Below the pieces are notes generated by a model that was not told the origin of the DNA, ran no database searches, and saw nothing but the letters and a program-made list of their open reading frames with translations. Source: Dryas octopetala (lineage: Eukaryota; Streptophyta; Magnoliopsida; Rosales; Rosaceae). Taken from it: a stretch of DNA of 64,000 nt. This document shows positions 23,263 through 33,809 of the stretch, in pieces. The stretch covers positions 29,291,489 to 29,355,488 of the forward strand of contig OY992832.1 of NCBI GenBank assembly GCA_963921425.1, given 5' to 3'. Numbering within the stretch: the first letter of the stretch is position 1; each line of letters opens with the position of its first letter. A program made the translations under genes and the position numbers.

Positions 23263-23730
23263 TTAAGACCCAACATTTTCTTTTCTCTCACCAGATTCTC
23301 TATCATAAGTTTTCTCAAGCCCCAAACAAATAACATAACAAGCTTCACAATCATCTTCTAGACAACTATCAAATATTGGAGGAAGATCTAAATTTAGAAA
23401 ACTATCATCTTCCAAGTCATCCAAAGTTTCTTCAAAAGGGCTAACCGACTCATGAGAACCATGATTCTCAGATTCAACGCCATCATAAGCAGAACCTGGA
23501 TAATCATAACTCACCACTTCTTCCACAAAACATTCATCCTCAAGACTACCTTCCGGTATGTCCGAGGGGTTGCGTCCGCCTTCCAGAATCTCTATACGGG
23601 CTTTCGCACGTTCCTGTCGTCGGAACGTTTCCACCGCTCTTGACAGATCTTCGATCATACACCACATCTCCGCCATCTCTATTTGTAGAGCTTGGTTTCC
23701 TTGTCCTCGGCTTCTACCACGTCCAGCCAT
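23263..23730 (-). CDS. gag-like N-terminal protein of a Ty3/gypsy element
   Basis: The start is set at the Met beginning MAGRGRSRGQGNQ, 32 bp inside the primer-binding site. Earlier in-frame codons belong to the LTR and primer site. The first ~15 residues are Arg/Gly-rich. A helix follows (IEMAEMWCMIEDLSRAVETFRRQE), as in several plant gypsy gag starts. The last 100 residues are strongly acidic and contain FEETLDDLEDD. At 155 residues it is too short for a full gag and lacks capsid and knuckle motifs, so it is a truncated or unusual gag. Confidence 0.55.
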   Translation of the reverse strand: MAGRGRSRGQGNQALQIEMAEMWCMIEDLSRAVETFRRQERAKARIEILEGGRNPSDIPEGSLEDECFVEEVVSYDYPGSAYDGVESENHGSHESVSPFEETLDDLEDDSFLNLDLPPIFDSCLEDDCEACYVICLGLEKTYDRESGERKENVGS

Positions 23731-23762
23731 GGTGTAGAAACTAGGGTTTGCAACCAGGTTTT

Positions 23763-23776
23763 GCTCTGATACTAAT
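23763..23776 (-). other. Primer-binding site (initiator tRNA-Met type)
   Basis: The minus strand reads ATTAGTATCAGAGC directly after the LTR end. The common plant site is TGGTATCAGAGC, so there is one mismatch. Confidence 0.8.
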
Positions 23777-24206
23777 TGATGCAGGAACATCTCTTAGGGT
23801 TCCAAGACTTATTATTTTTTTTAGTAGCTTTTTAATTTTTATTTCCTAGCTGGATTTAGAGTCTAGTTTCCTTATTTCATTAGGTCTTTAAGGTAATTTT
23901 ACTTTATGTTTTCCTAGTTAGCTAAGGTTTATTGTTTTCTTAGTCAATTAAGGAAATTGTTTTACAATATAAGCTCAAGACTTAGGTTGTAATAGACAGT
24001 TTTTGGCATAATATTATTCAGAGATTTCTGATGTGAGAGCTTCTTTTGGGTTCCTAAACCCTAGAACTCATCTATCTACGTTCCAACTTTGATTCTATAG
24101 CTTTATTCTCTATCTTTACTACTGTTATTGCTGGATTTTCCTTTCTACTGTGGTTTTTGCCCTAATATAGCAGCAAGACAGCAGCGCGTGCTCCTAGCCT
24201 GCATCA
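23777..24206 (-). repeat. 5' LTR of a Ty3/gypsy-type element, 430 bp
   Basis: It is bounded by a perfect 9-bp terminal inverted repeat, TGATGCAGG and CCTGCATCA. The primer site abuts its inner end, which fixes the minus orientation. No matching 3' LTR is seen to the left, so the element is truncated in or before 22.4-22.9 kb. The LTR lies about 420 bp downstream of the RPB8 stop codon. Confidence 0.85.
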
Positions 24207-24626
24207 GGCAGTTAAGTTCGTTCTTCCAATTCTTATATGTTGGATCTGCAGTGGCTTGTGTTTGCAAAGTGAATTACTTAGTTCTACAACCATAAACACT
24301 GCCTCATTTTCGAGAAATTTTTCTATATGACAGTAACACAATGCATCCATTGAAATTATAACACTTGTCAATCATTAATATCTAATACATGGTGTCACCG
24401 TCACACCATTTTTTTCCAAAGAGAGAGTCATAACATTCGTGCCAAACACTACCACTTAGTATCGATGCAGTAACCACAAGTTTATGTAAAAAGTTCTACT
24501 CAACCAGCCTTAAACCCAACTATCAAGATTCAGCACAAGTTTACATGACCCAAGGGCCAAGGTTAAAAATGTTCATATTAGGAGAGAACCGCAGACCATT
24601 CTATGTTTGGATACTGTCATTGAGTT

Positions 24627-27600
24627 TCATAGCTTCCTTATGAGGAGAAACATCCTCTGATCAAGTTCAAAGTTCTTGAATTGAGAGGATTCCCCATTCA
24701 GCATCATCAACAGCCCACCAAATGAAGCATTTACCTCCCTAAAGCCAAAGACAAAACCCAATAAAGACCTTTTGAAATAGATAATATGAACTTAAACCAC
24801 AATAATTAGTTTTTTGGATGAAAAGGTTATTGGAGTAAATGATTGGCATCATTATCCTCCACAATATGTTGCAGAAATTACAAGGATCTGAGTAATAGTT
24901 GTAGTATGTGGACTTGTTCAAATTCATGTGAGAATATACCATTTCCAAAGAGAAACTATTTTCATGATACCTACATTTTATATTTTCCTTGTCTTTTTCA
25001 TGAACATACAAACACATAGCGCAGTTCTATATTATAAGAAATTATTTGTTTTAAGACATACGCTTTAGGATCACGTCTAGAACCTTCTGAAATCCTAAAA
25101 AGCTTCCCCTGCATGACATATTCATATTCATCGGCCAATGTCTTGCGATTGCCCTGAGAAAAGGGTCAACTTTATTAGTTAGGCATACTCTGGGCTTCAA
25201 TGATTTGGTAAACTAACTGAACAACACAAAAAGCTAAGTTGAGAACATATGTCAAGAAAGCATGGGGAACACACAGTCATCCTTAGGAACATATTCTTCT
25301 AGTCATTGTCAATTTGTCATTATTAAAGATGACCTTGGTGATATTGACCATATAAGCTTATAATATCTACACGTTAAATATACAATCAAATATAGGTGGA
25401 TATATCACCAACTTGAAGTGATAGAGCTCAGTTATGGTATTGGCATTTTTTTTTCCTGTTTAAGAAAAATTGCAATTGAAGGCAAGAATTACAATAACCT
25501 AAGAACATAGAGAATATTATCTAGAAAATATTAAGGCATCCACATAAATAACAATCTCAAGATGTGGCCCCAATCTGCAGCATTGAAGGTTTTCATGCTC
25601 AATCCCTTAAAAAAAATACCTGTTGCTCCTTTCCAATCAAAAAGACCACATTAAACACAAAGGGACAGGCATCCAAACATTTTTTTCTCTTTTTTTTTAT
25701 TGGTAAAAAAAAGCTTTTGTTAGTATAGATGTAAGGCCGTGTTTGGAGGGTGGGACTGGACAGGCCAAATTCAATTAAAACGGACAACTATACTTGTCCC
25801 ATGTTTGGTGCAACAAATAACATTTCGGATAGGACAAAAATGCTGGACAGATGTCCAGAATAACCCAGGACAATTGACCCAAGGTTAGACACGGGACACA
25901 GTGGGTTTCCCTGAGGTGCAGCTCTCTCTCACGTCTATCTTCTCCTGTTTCTCTCTGAGCAATTTGAGCCTCTATCCAAAATATTTCTAAGTCAATCTCA
26001 AAGCTATTCTCAACCTAGATTCTCAAATCTCAAAGCTCACAACTCAAACACATCAACCATGGACTTGCTTTTGTTTGCTTTGGCTTTCTGGAAATCTCAT
26101 TCTCACCAGCAAACTCATCAGCCATGGACAAGATTCAATGCATGATATGTGTTTTTTAAAAGTCCTCTACTCATGCAACTGAGTTTTTAGGTTTCATTTG
26201 TCATTCTTGGGCTTAAGCTGTAAAGTGGTGTTTTCTTTTCTCTTCATTTGCAATTTTAGATCTAATTTTTATTGGATAATTTCATATGAATTCTTGGGTT
26301 ATGGTGAATTAGGGAGAAAATGGACTTTCACAACTCAGTCCAATGAAGTTGTAGTGAATTAACACCCTTTCCCGTGACCTTTTTTTTTTATGTATTCTAG
26401 GATTAGACAATTAGCAAACACACACAATAACAACAACAATAAAGCAATAAAGAACACCAAGATTTGTTCTCGAGGTTCAGCAAACTGTGCCTACGTCCCC
26501 GTGTGACCCTTAGAGAATCACAGCTGCACTATGTATAGAATAAGATTACAAGGACTTATCGAAACCCTAGACTACCCAACTCGCAGCCACTCTCTTCTCT
26601 CTTGCACAAATAGCTCTCTTGTGTTTTTCCCTCTTTATAAACCCCTCCCTTGAAGTCACTCACCCTTGAGTCTCTAACCTAAGTCTCCCTTCTAGTTTCT
26701 TCCCTTGAAGGCTCTAGCTATTCTGTTCTATGAGACTTGTAGTAGCCTATTTATAGAGCACAGGCTTACCACTTACAATATGGATTCCTAAACCTAATAG
26801 AATTAGGTAATTCAGGTAATTCACCTATTAGCTAATTCTATTCCCTTGTACACAAGGAAAGTCTTGCACAAGTCCTCTTTGTCTTCCAAAACCGTACTCT
26901 TCTAGGAAACCCAAAATCTGCCCCAAAAAACTCGACTCCCTTCCTCACTGGTCTAAGGCGACCGGTCAGCCAGAGCTCCGACCGGTCTGCCAAACCGCCT
27001 GGAAAGTCCCATTACTCTCTGGAGCTGGGCAACCGGTCGGCCAAAGCTTCTAGTTTCTGAATTCTTCCAGAAACTCCCGACGAGCCACTTGCACAACAGA
27101 AGTCCCATATCACAGTAAACCTGATGCAGGATATGATACTAAAGCCAAGACCAACCATAATTAATTTTAAGCTTTGAATTTAAATTAGCTAACACCCACA
27201 CTTATATAAGGAAAATTCAAAAGTAAGATTAGTATGAAACGAATCAGCTTTAAACCCACAGAAAGTTCCTTATAAAATCTTGTGTTCAAGTGGTAATAAT
27301 GAATGTGTTGAATCCTCTAGCTTAGGGTTGTTCTAATTTAATGCAGAGAACTAAATAGAATATAGTAGTGAGTTCAACAATAGATGTAAGATTGAAGAAA
27401 CAAAGAAAGAAAGAAAGAAAGAAAGTTTGTAGGGAAAGGGAATAATATATCAAGGAACACTTACTTGAGAGATGTATAAAGCTCAAAGACAAGAAAGATT
27501 AACCTCAGATTATAGAAAGATAAAGTAGCTGGATGATCACAAGGTTTCACACCCAAAACTTGGCTTCCCACCAAAAGTTCCCATCGCAGGAAAATTAACA

Positions 27601-30063
27601 AACCAGAAAATTTCTGATAAAATGTTTTATTCATCATCATCATTATTCTTCTCCAGCAAGATACATCTAAAAATACCTCCCAAATAGACTAGCATTAAAA
27701 TCCCAATTACAAAGAAAAAACTCCCCAAATTCCTAAAGATAACTCATGCATAAGTGTCCTAATTAATTTTATGAAACTGAAACTTATGCATTAAAAGTTT
27801 ATTTGAACTGAAACTGACACAAGTATTGAAGAAAATAAAACTGAAAAAAAAAACCCAATAAATTGCTGGAAACAAAGCCATAAATGCAGAGAAGTAATGG
27901 TCTGCACTTAATCCAGCCACAATGAAAGGACTCGATCATTTTTTTTCTTTTTCCATCTTTTCCGCTCATAAACCTTGAATGGTTTAATAATGATGTCCTC
28001 ATCAAAACCTCTATCAAACACGGGTAGGACTTTGACAAGCTAGTGCAATGAAATCCAGTGAAATCCAAGATAATAGACCAGTCCCATCCGGCCTTCAAAA
28101 CGAGGCCTAAATGTACATAACAGAGGACAATATGTCCTCTCACACATTGTTTAAGGATGCATCCATAAGCTCATCTAGACAAGAGTGTAATAGTAATTGA
28201 TCAACTAATTCTTCCACTTGTAATGTAACATCCTTTACCATAATTTTCCCCCTACCAATCAAGTTATTTTAGTTCTATCCATCTGAAAACAGTATTTAAG
28301 AGGAACTTCAGAACACCTGATCTCCTATTAGTGAACTCAGGATCAGCTTCTGCTAAAGCCCAACAAAAAAACTAAATCAAAATAATTTTATGAGGAAAGC
28401 AGCCTCTCTAAGAAAAAAAAAAACAAAAAAACAAAGACCCCACCCCCTCGTAATCATCCAACCTTTTTATTATTATTATTATTTTTCAAAAGGAAGTAAG
28501 ATTTCACGGCCAACTCTCACCCATCATTTACAAATGAGCATGCAAGAGTACTTTATTATCTGATGCAAGGAGATGGGGGTTGGCATCTTTGGAGAATTTA
28601 CGTGCAAGTCATTTGTTAGATTTTTATGTGATAAACCAGATTTTGCTTCATTTCAGCCTTACGGGCAGATCTGGAAAGCAAGATTAATATCCCATGGGAA
28701 GGTTAATACATGCAATGTGATCCAAAGGAGGCCTAATGCATCCTTTTCTCCCCATTGGTGTGTTCTAAGCAAAGCAGGAGGGGAAAGTGTGGACCATGCA
28801 TTCTTACACACTGTCCAATTACTAAGTCAGTGGGGGAGATTGTTTAGGGAGGCTAATGTGAGCTGGGTCATCCCAAGAAGCTGCATGTTCTGAAAAACAT
28901 AAAGTGCTGGGAAAGGGCAAGAAACCAAGAGTTGTTTGGGGCTGTCTGGTGCTAGTTTTAATGTGGGTTGCTGGATGGAGGGAAATAGGAGGATCTTTGA
29001 AGAGTATGACGGGGCGGAACCGTGGACGTGGCAAACTATGGAAGAGAATTCGATTGGGGGCCTCCCTTTGGGCTTCGGTGGTTGAGGAATTCAAGGAACT
29101 TTCTCTTACTGCCATTTGTTTAGACTGGAGAGCAGCAATTCGGTGTGGTTTTCAGTTGGTTCTCTCTAGAGTTTTGTAGTGGGTTTCTTTGTGCTTTTGA
29201 GGATTAATGTTATAATTGTAGCTTTTAATGATGTATTCAGGTTATAGATGTCGACTTGTTGTCCACAGATTGTAAGTAGCTTTTCAAATTTAATAAAATG
29301 AAGTTTCTTTTCTACAAAAACAAGAAAAATATGAAAGAGCACTTCCTTATCAACAACCAAACCGAACAAAAAAGGGAAAGAAACTCAAAGAAGATCAGGG
29401 CATTTCCCCATCCTTAAAGAATCAGGACTCCCAGTTCTGAAACCGAATAATAAACACCAAATAGACTAACCTTAAATCTAAGACAAGATACCTATGACTT
29501 ATAGAGACTTCCAGAGAACCAAGTAATCCTAAATTCCAGTTCTGCCATTTGGGTTAAAAGTACTGACAACTCTCAAGTCTAAAGCTAATTACTCAACTTG
29601 TAAATTCAACTTCACACTCTATAAGCTTCATTGTTTTTTTTTTTTTTTCTCATAAATGTCACATTTTTCCAATATTAATACAGTAAAAACAAGCAGGGAA
29701 TTATTATAATTAAGCTATATAAGAAACTGAGTAATAAGTTGAATTTAATTACCGGAGTGAAATAGCCAGTGTCAGGTGTTCCATCCAAATTGATTGTAGA
29801 AGTTAAAGCCATTGAGAACTTCTCACCTTCCTTCATGGGATACACCTCTGAATTCACATCCAAGTGCATGAACATCTCGCAAGTCTCACTCTTCGCTTCG
29901 ATTCGAGTAACTACCAAAAATGAAAATAAATAAAAATTGTTGGATGTCATTTTAAATAAGAATTTCATACTCACAAAGCAGATGGGATACCTTTATCGAA
30001 CTTTTTGCCATCTGGGTTCAGTCGAAGAATCTGAAATATATCCTCGAAAAGACGATCAACCAT
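24627..30063 (-). CDS. NRPB8: DNA-directed RNA polymerase subunit 8 (RPB8/ABC14.5), four exons
   Basis: The joined minus-strand exons are 29991-30063, 29753-29910, 25062-25153 and 24627-24738, giving 435 bp and 144 residues. Plant RPB8 proteins are about 146. All introns have GT-AG ends and phases match (1, 0, 2). The protein starts [15 protein letters not shown] and keeps the family signatures [57 protein letters not shown], and the C-terminus SFGGLLMML to [14 protein letters not shown]. It is a small OB-fold-like subunit shared by nuclear RNA polymerases I-III (and plant IV and V). No stop, frameshift or splice defect is seen, so this is the one host gene in the window that looks functional. 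Intron 1 is 80 bp, intron 3 is 323 bp and intron 2 is 4599 bp. Confidence 0.95.
25733..25920 (+). repeat. hAT-type MITE fragment (tentative)
   Basis: The text GGCCGTGTTTGGAGGGTGGG at the start is the style of hAT MITE ends in plants, followed by repeated GGACAG/GGACAA words. No matching right end or target duplication was found. Confidence 0.3.
26391..27114 (-). repeat. Probable solo LTR in RPB8 intron 2, same orientation as RPB8
   Basis: Read on the minus strand it begins TGTGATATGGGAC. It has a TATA box (CTCTATAAATAG, plus positions 26747-26758) and downstream a conserved LTR block around GGGGACGTAGGCACAG before its end near 26391. The family resembles copia LTRs. No coding DNA or primer site is attached, and a target duplication could not be confirmed. 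Confidence 0.5.
28561..29330 (+). mobile_element. 5'-truncated LINE (non-LTR retrotransposon) 3' end
   Basis: The plus strand encodes the zinc-binding region found at the end of plant LINE ORF2: [21 protein letters not shown], then [20 protein letters not shown], then [13 protein letters not shown]. After a frameshift near 28893 comes [18 protein letters not shown] to [14 protein letters not shown] 3' untranslated tail with AATAAAATGAAG follows. The flanks 28540-28560 and 29331-29351 match at 17 of 21 positions (ATGCAAGAGTAC versus ATGAAAGAGCAC at the start), a good candidate for the target duplication. The copy is dead and lies antisense in RPB8 intron 2. Confidence 0.85.
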
Positions 30064-30555
30064 CCTTACTACTAAACACTGACTACTGATCGTAGTAGTT
30101 TCACCAGAAAACGATGGCCTCTCCACTTGTGGGATAGACTATAAAGAGAGGAGAATGTTTTTTTTTTGTTCAAATATGAAGAAAGGAGAAAGAACTGCCT
30201 TCTTTAATGAAGAGACGACTGAGGAGGACGTGTTTTCCTTGCAGAAAAGTAGAAGAGCATGTTTGTGTATTTTGGATTAATTACAGATACTACCCTCAAA
30301 TTATTTCTGTTTCACACTTTATTCTTCAAACTAAATTTTTTCACACTTAACTCTAAAATTCTATTATATTAAATAATTTACCTAAACTCATATTTAGGTA
30401 AATAGGCAGGATGTGTGTTTATAATTAATTAATTATAGTAAGATTGATGTGGCTGTTTATAATTACTAAAATCGACATTATGCTGAAAGTGATTTTGACT
30501 TTTTTTGGTAAAAAAAATAGTAAATAATTATATGTCAATAATTATAAACCCCCTA
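30064..30555 (-). promoter_or_regulatory. RPB8 upstream region
   Basis: This 490-bp gap lies between the RPB8 start codon and the hAT-like element at 30564. A TATA-like CTTTATAGT lies about 80 bp upstream of the ATG on the minus strand (plus 30139-30147). The next ~130 bp are C/T-rich on the coding strand, as in many plant leaders. No motif is proven. Confidence 0.4.
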
Positions 30556-30563
30556 GTTAGAGA

Positions 30564-31779
30564 CAAGGAATAAAATTTTGGATTTTGAGGAAATTTCGAT
30601 GGAAATTTTGACGAAAATTTCGAAGATTTTTAAATTTCGACAGAAATTAGATGGAAATAACGGAAATTGCTATCAAAATATAGAAATTTTGAATGAAACT
30701 TTACCATATGTTTATTTAACATATTATCTACTAAATTGATAAAAAAACATTGAAGAAATCAAATTATATAGTAGGTTTCATATGATATAAGGTGAATATA
30801 ATGCGCTAGAGCAAATACTTAAATAAAATTAGTATAATGAATAAATAAAATTAGTATATTCTTTATACTGTATATTTAATTATACACTAAAATCTAAACT
30901 CTAATACTCTATATATTCTATATACCCTAATGCTCTTTATACTCTATAATCTATACATTAAACCTTATATACTCTATATTTTTTAGGATATTAGGTTTTA
31001 AGCCCTTTAGGATACTTTTAATTATTTTTTTATATAGAAATGTATTAAATTTTAAGGTTTAAAATAACTAAAAGAAATCTCAAACCTTTTTCTTTCTTTC
31101 CAATTGCCCGGAGGCCCCAAACGCCCCCCCCCCCTCATTTTTTTTTCTTTCCTTACTTTTTTTCCCTGTGCTTCTCTCTTCAGTCTTTTTTTTTTTTTTT
31201 TTTTTTTTATCTTTCCTTCTTTTTTTCCTGTGTCTCTTACCTAGCCAAGCATTGTCTTCACTAAGTGTAACAACCACAATTGGCTTATGGTAATTTTGTT
31301 ACTTAAATTTTTCAAATTTGTTTTAAGGTTTGTTTAAAGGAATTAGAAATTTCTTTAAATTTATTTTAACTAACTTAGACCTTTGGTTGTGGTTCTAGAA
31401 CTTAATTGTGTGGAAATGAATTTTAGAAAAAGAAAATTCAAGAAGTTGACGATTATTATTTTTTTTAGAATTAAATTATAAGAGTAGGATTTTTCATAAT
31501 TTTTTTGAAAGCAATTTGACTATTTTGAGGTTATAGGAAATTAGTACTCATCAATATGAATCCGTAGAATTTTTTGGTGAATTATTTGGAATCTCGAGCT
31601 ATTTTTGGTAAATTTCTGAAGTTGGAGAAAATATAAAAATTTCGATAAATTTTGGTAAATTTCGCCGAAATTTCGAAAATTTCAGCGAAATCTTCCCGAA
31701 AAATTATTAAACATGTGTTTCGATTTCGACACCCTAAAAAAACGAAATTTCGCCGAAAATTTCGAAATTTAATTCCTTG
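30564..31779 (+). mobile_element. Non-autonomous hAT-like element, copy 2, with 8-bp target duplication
   Basis: It begins CAAGGAATAAAATTTTGG and ends AATTTAATTCCTTG. The flanks GTTAGAGA (30556-30563 and 31780-31787) are a perfect 8-bp duplication. An 8-bp duplication and a CAAGG start (hAT ends follow the pattern YARNG) point to the hAT superfamily. The 1216-bp body has AAATTTCG-rich inverted ends, AT-rich sequence, a C/T tract (31081-31250) and an LTR-like fragment (TGTAACAACCACAATTGG from about 31265). It has no transposase. It sits inside the left end of repeat A. Confidence 0.82.
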
Positions 31780-31787
31780 GTTAGAGA

Positions 31788-31967
31788 TAAAATCTCTCAT
31801 AACCTCCACCTAAAATCTATCTCTCCTATAACCCTCAATCTTACACTTAATATTTTCCTAAACCCCCTAATCAACTAATACCCAGCCAAGTTTGACTCCC
31901 CATATTTTAATTTTCCAATTTTACCCCTTTTTTTTATTTTCATTTTTTCATTTATGGGTGCTATCTA

Positions 31968-32053
<86 letters not shown>

Positions 32054-33516
32054 ATCTGCGTGCCTCTCTCCCCTGTGCGTCCTCTCTCCCCGCTGCTGTC
32101 GCCGGCGCGTGTACCGCCGTCTGGCGACGGTTGCCGGCGATACCGGTCTCATCACACTCACCTTTCCTTGCCCTCCACTCTTCGCAAAACATAACATCGA
32201 TGCCGGATCGATCTAGGCAAACCCGAGCTCCCTCGCCGGCGATCCGTCAATTCTGGCGACGATGAGGTGTCAGACCGGTTAGGTTCTTCTCGTCTCTTCC
32301 TCCTCTAACTATCCATGGCCTTTTCTTTCCCATAAAATCCACAGAAACACAAATGCAGCCCGAAGTCCGATTGTCATCTCCGACGGTGACTTCGCGATTC
32401 CGGCGACGTCGCAGCTGCTCTCCACTTCCAGTAGCTTCCTCTCGACGTGGTGAGTGTGATGGTGGTCTCCGATTCTTCAACTGACCACCGTGGACAGCGA
32501 ATCGACGCCGAGAAAGTCTGAGACTTATCGCCGCCATTGCCGGCGATTCCGGCGGCAGATTGAAGTGGTTTCGGTTTCATTCTTCTCCCCTTGACAGTCT
32601 CTCTCTACTGGTATACAAATTTTGGTTCAATTGCATTGAATTTCAAAAGCCCTAATTTGAAAACCCTAATTTGAAATTTATTTCTGAATCTATTTGTGAA
32701 ATGTATAATTTGTGAATCTGTTTTAATTGAATTTGTTATAAATCGGATAGAAATGTGGGTTTTTTAATTGATTTATAACTATATACAAATTTACTTCATT
32801 TATTGATTAAACAGTTTCAGTTCGTGAAACATGAGTTTTAAATGAATTTTGAATCAAATTATGGTTCTGAAATATGATGAATCAAAATTTGCAGGTAGAA
32901 ACAGATCGAGGCAGTGGCGACTGTCGTGTACTCGTCGCGCGTGAGGTGATCGAACGACGTTGTATTGTTGGCTACTCCTCTCATCTCAATGGCTTGTTGT
33001 ATTGTTGTTTTTTTTATAAGGTTGCTGTGTTCTTTTTAGTGAAACGTAATTCAGTAAAGGTGTAATTGTTTTAGTGAAGTGTAATTGTTTTTTAATTAAG
33101 GTGTAATTGCATTTTAGTCAATGTGTAATTGTTTCATCACTTAATTCAGTTTCAGTAAGTGAATTCATAACTGAATTCTTCAATTTAGTGTAACAGAATT
33201 TCTGAAATTTAGTTTCAGTGTAACTGAATTCTTGAAATTCAGTTTCAGTGTAATGAAATTCAATTTCAGTGTTTGATTTTAGTTTTAGCGAAATATTGAG
33301 TTTTAGCAAAAACTACAATTCCAAAAAAAAAAAAAAAAACAGTTTCACCAAAATTCAGTTACAGTGATGTCAGCGTGCGTCAGCACGTGTCAGCATGCGT
33401 CAGAAGGGTAATTTAGAATTATAAGTTATAGGGGGTTTTGAAAGAGTTTCTAGATGGGTGGGAGTTTAGGCAAATTTTTTTTGTGATTAGGGGGTTTAAA
33501 ATTAGGCACTAAATAA
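31788..33516. repeat. GC-island repeat, copy A
   Basis: An AT-rich unit with an internal GC-rich island (32040-32560). The order is: TATAACCC-type start, C/T microsatellite, a GC-rich block with GGCGACGGTTGCCGGCGA, a segment ending in GATGAATCAAAATTTGCAGG and CGCGCGTGAGGTGATCGA, TTCAGTTTCAGTG repeats, a GTCAGCRTGCGTCAG block near 33370, and TAATTATAAACC at the right end. The same order recurs in copy B. The left tip (AATTATAAACCCCCT, 30541-30555) was separated by the hAT-like insertion. No coding potential is proven, and the Ser/Leu-rich frames come from the CT repeat. Confidence 0.7.
31968..32051. repeat. (CT)n microsatellite
   Basis: About 40 CT units with one A interruption, at the equivalent place to a shorter CT run at 33774-33801 in copy B. 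Confidence 0.95.
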
Positions 33517-33769
33517 TTATAAACCTTCTAATTCTACTATAGTTAATTCATAGCCTCCAACCATTCTTGTAGTTAATTCATAACCCCCTATTTTACTTAA
33601 AATTTTTCCTAAACCCCTTACTCAATGGATTTACAGCTATTATTGACTTTTATTTTTGTTGTAATTTCGGTTGTGCCCTTCCCATTATGATTACTGCACG
33701 TGTGCACATGACCCATTTACAATTTCATTTTTCTCTTCCTCCTCGATCTGTCTCTTTCTCTGTTGTGTT

Positions 33770-33809
<40 letters not shown>

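Larger units (their letters stand above)
25154..29752 (-). other. RPB8 intron 2, expanded by transposon debris
   Basis: The intron starts GTAATT after GGC TAT TTC ACT CCG and ends TTCTCAG. It contains a probable solo LTR (26391-27114), a 5'-truncated LINE (28561-29330), an AAAG microsatellite (27404-27425) and unassigned AT-rich DNA. Without the LTR and LINE it would be about 3.1 kb. Confidence 0.88.

Noticed and set aside
24739-25017. 92-residue minus frame
   Set aside because: It is intron 3 of RPB8. The exons on both sides join in correct phase.
28822-29115. 97-residue minus-strand frame
   Set aside because: It is the shadow of the LINE zinc-binding region on the plus strand, which has recognisable motifs.
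31961-32265. Open frames on both strands rich in Ser-Leu or Arg-Glu
   Set aside because: They translate the CT microsatellite and run into GC-rich repeat sequence. No domain, and the other copy of the repeat does not keep them.
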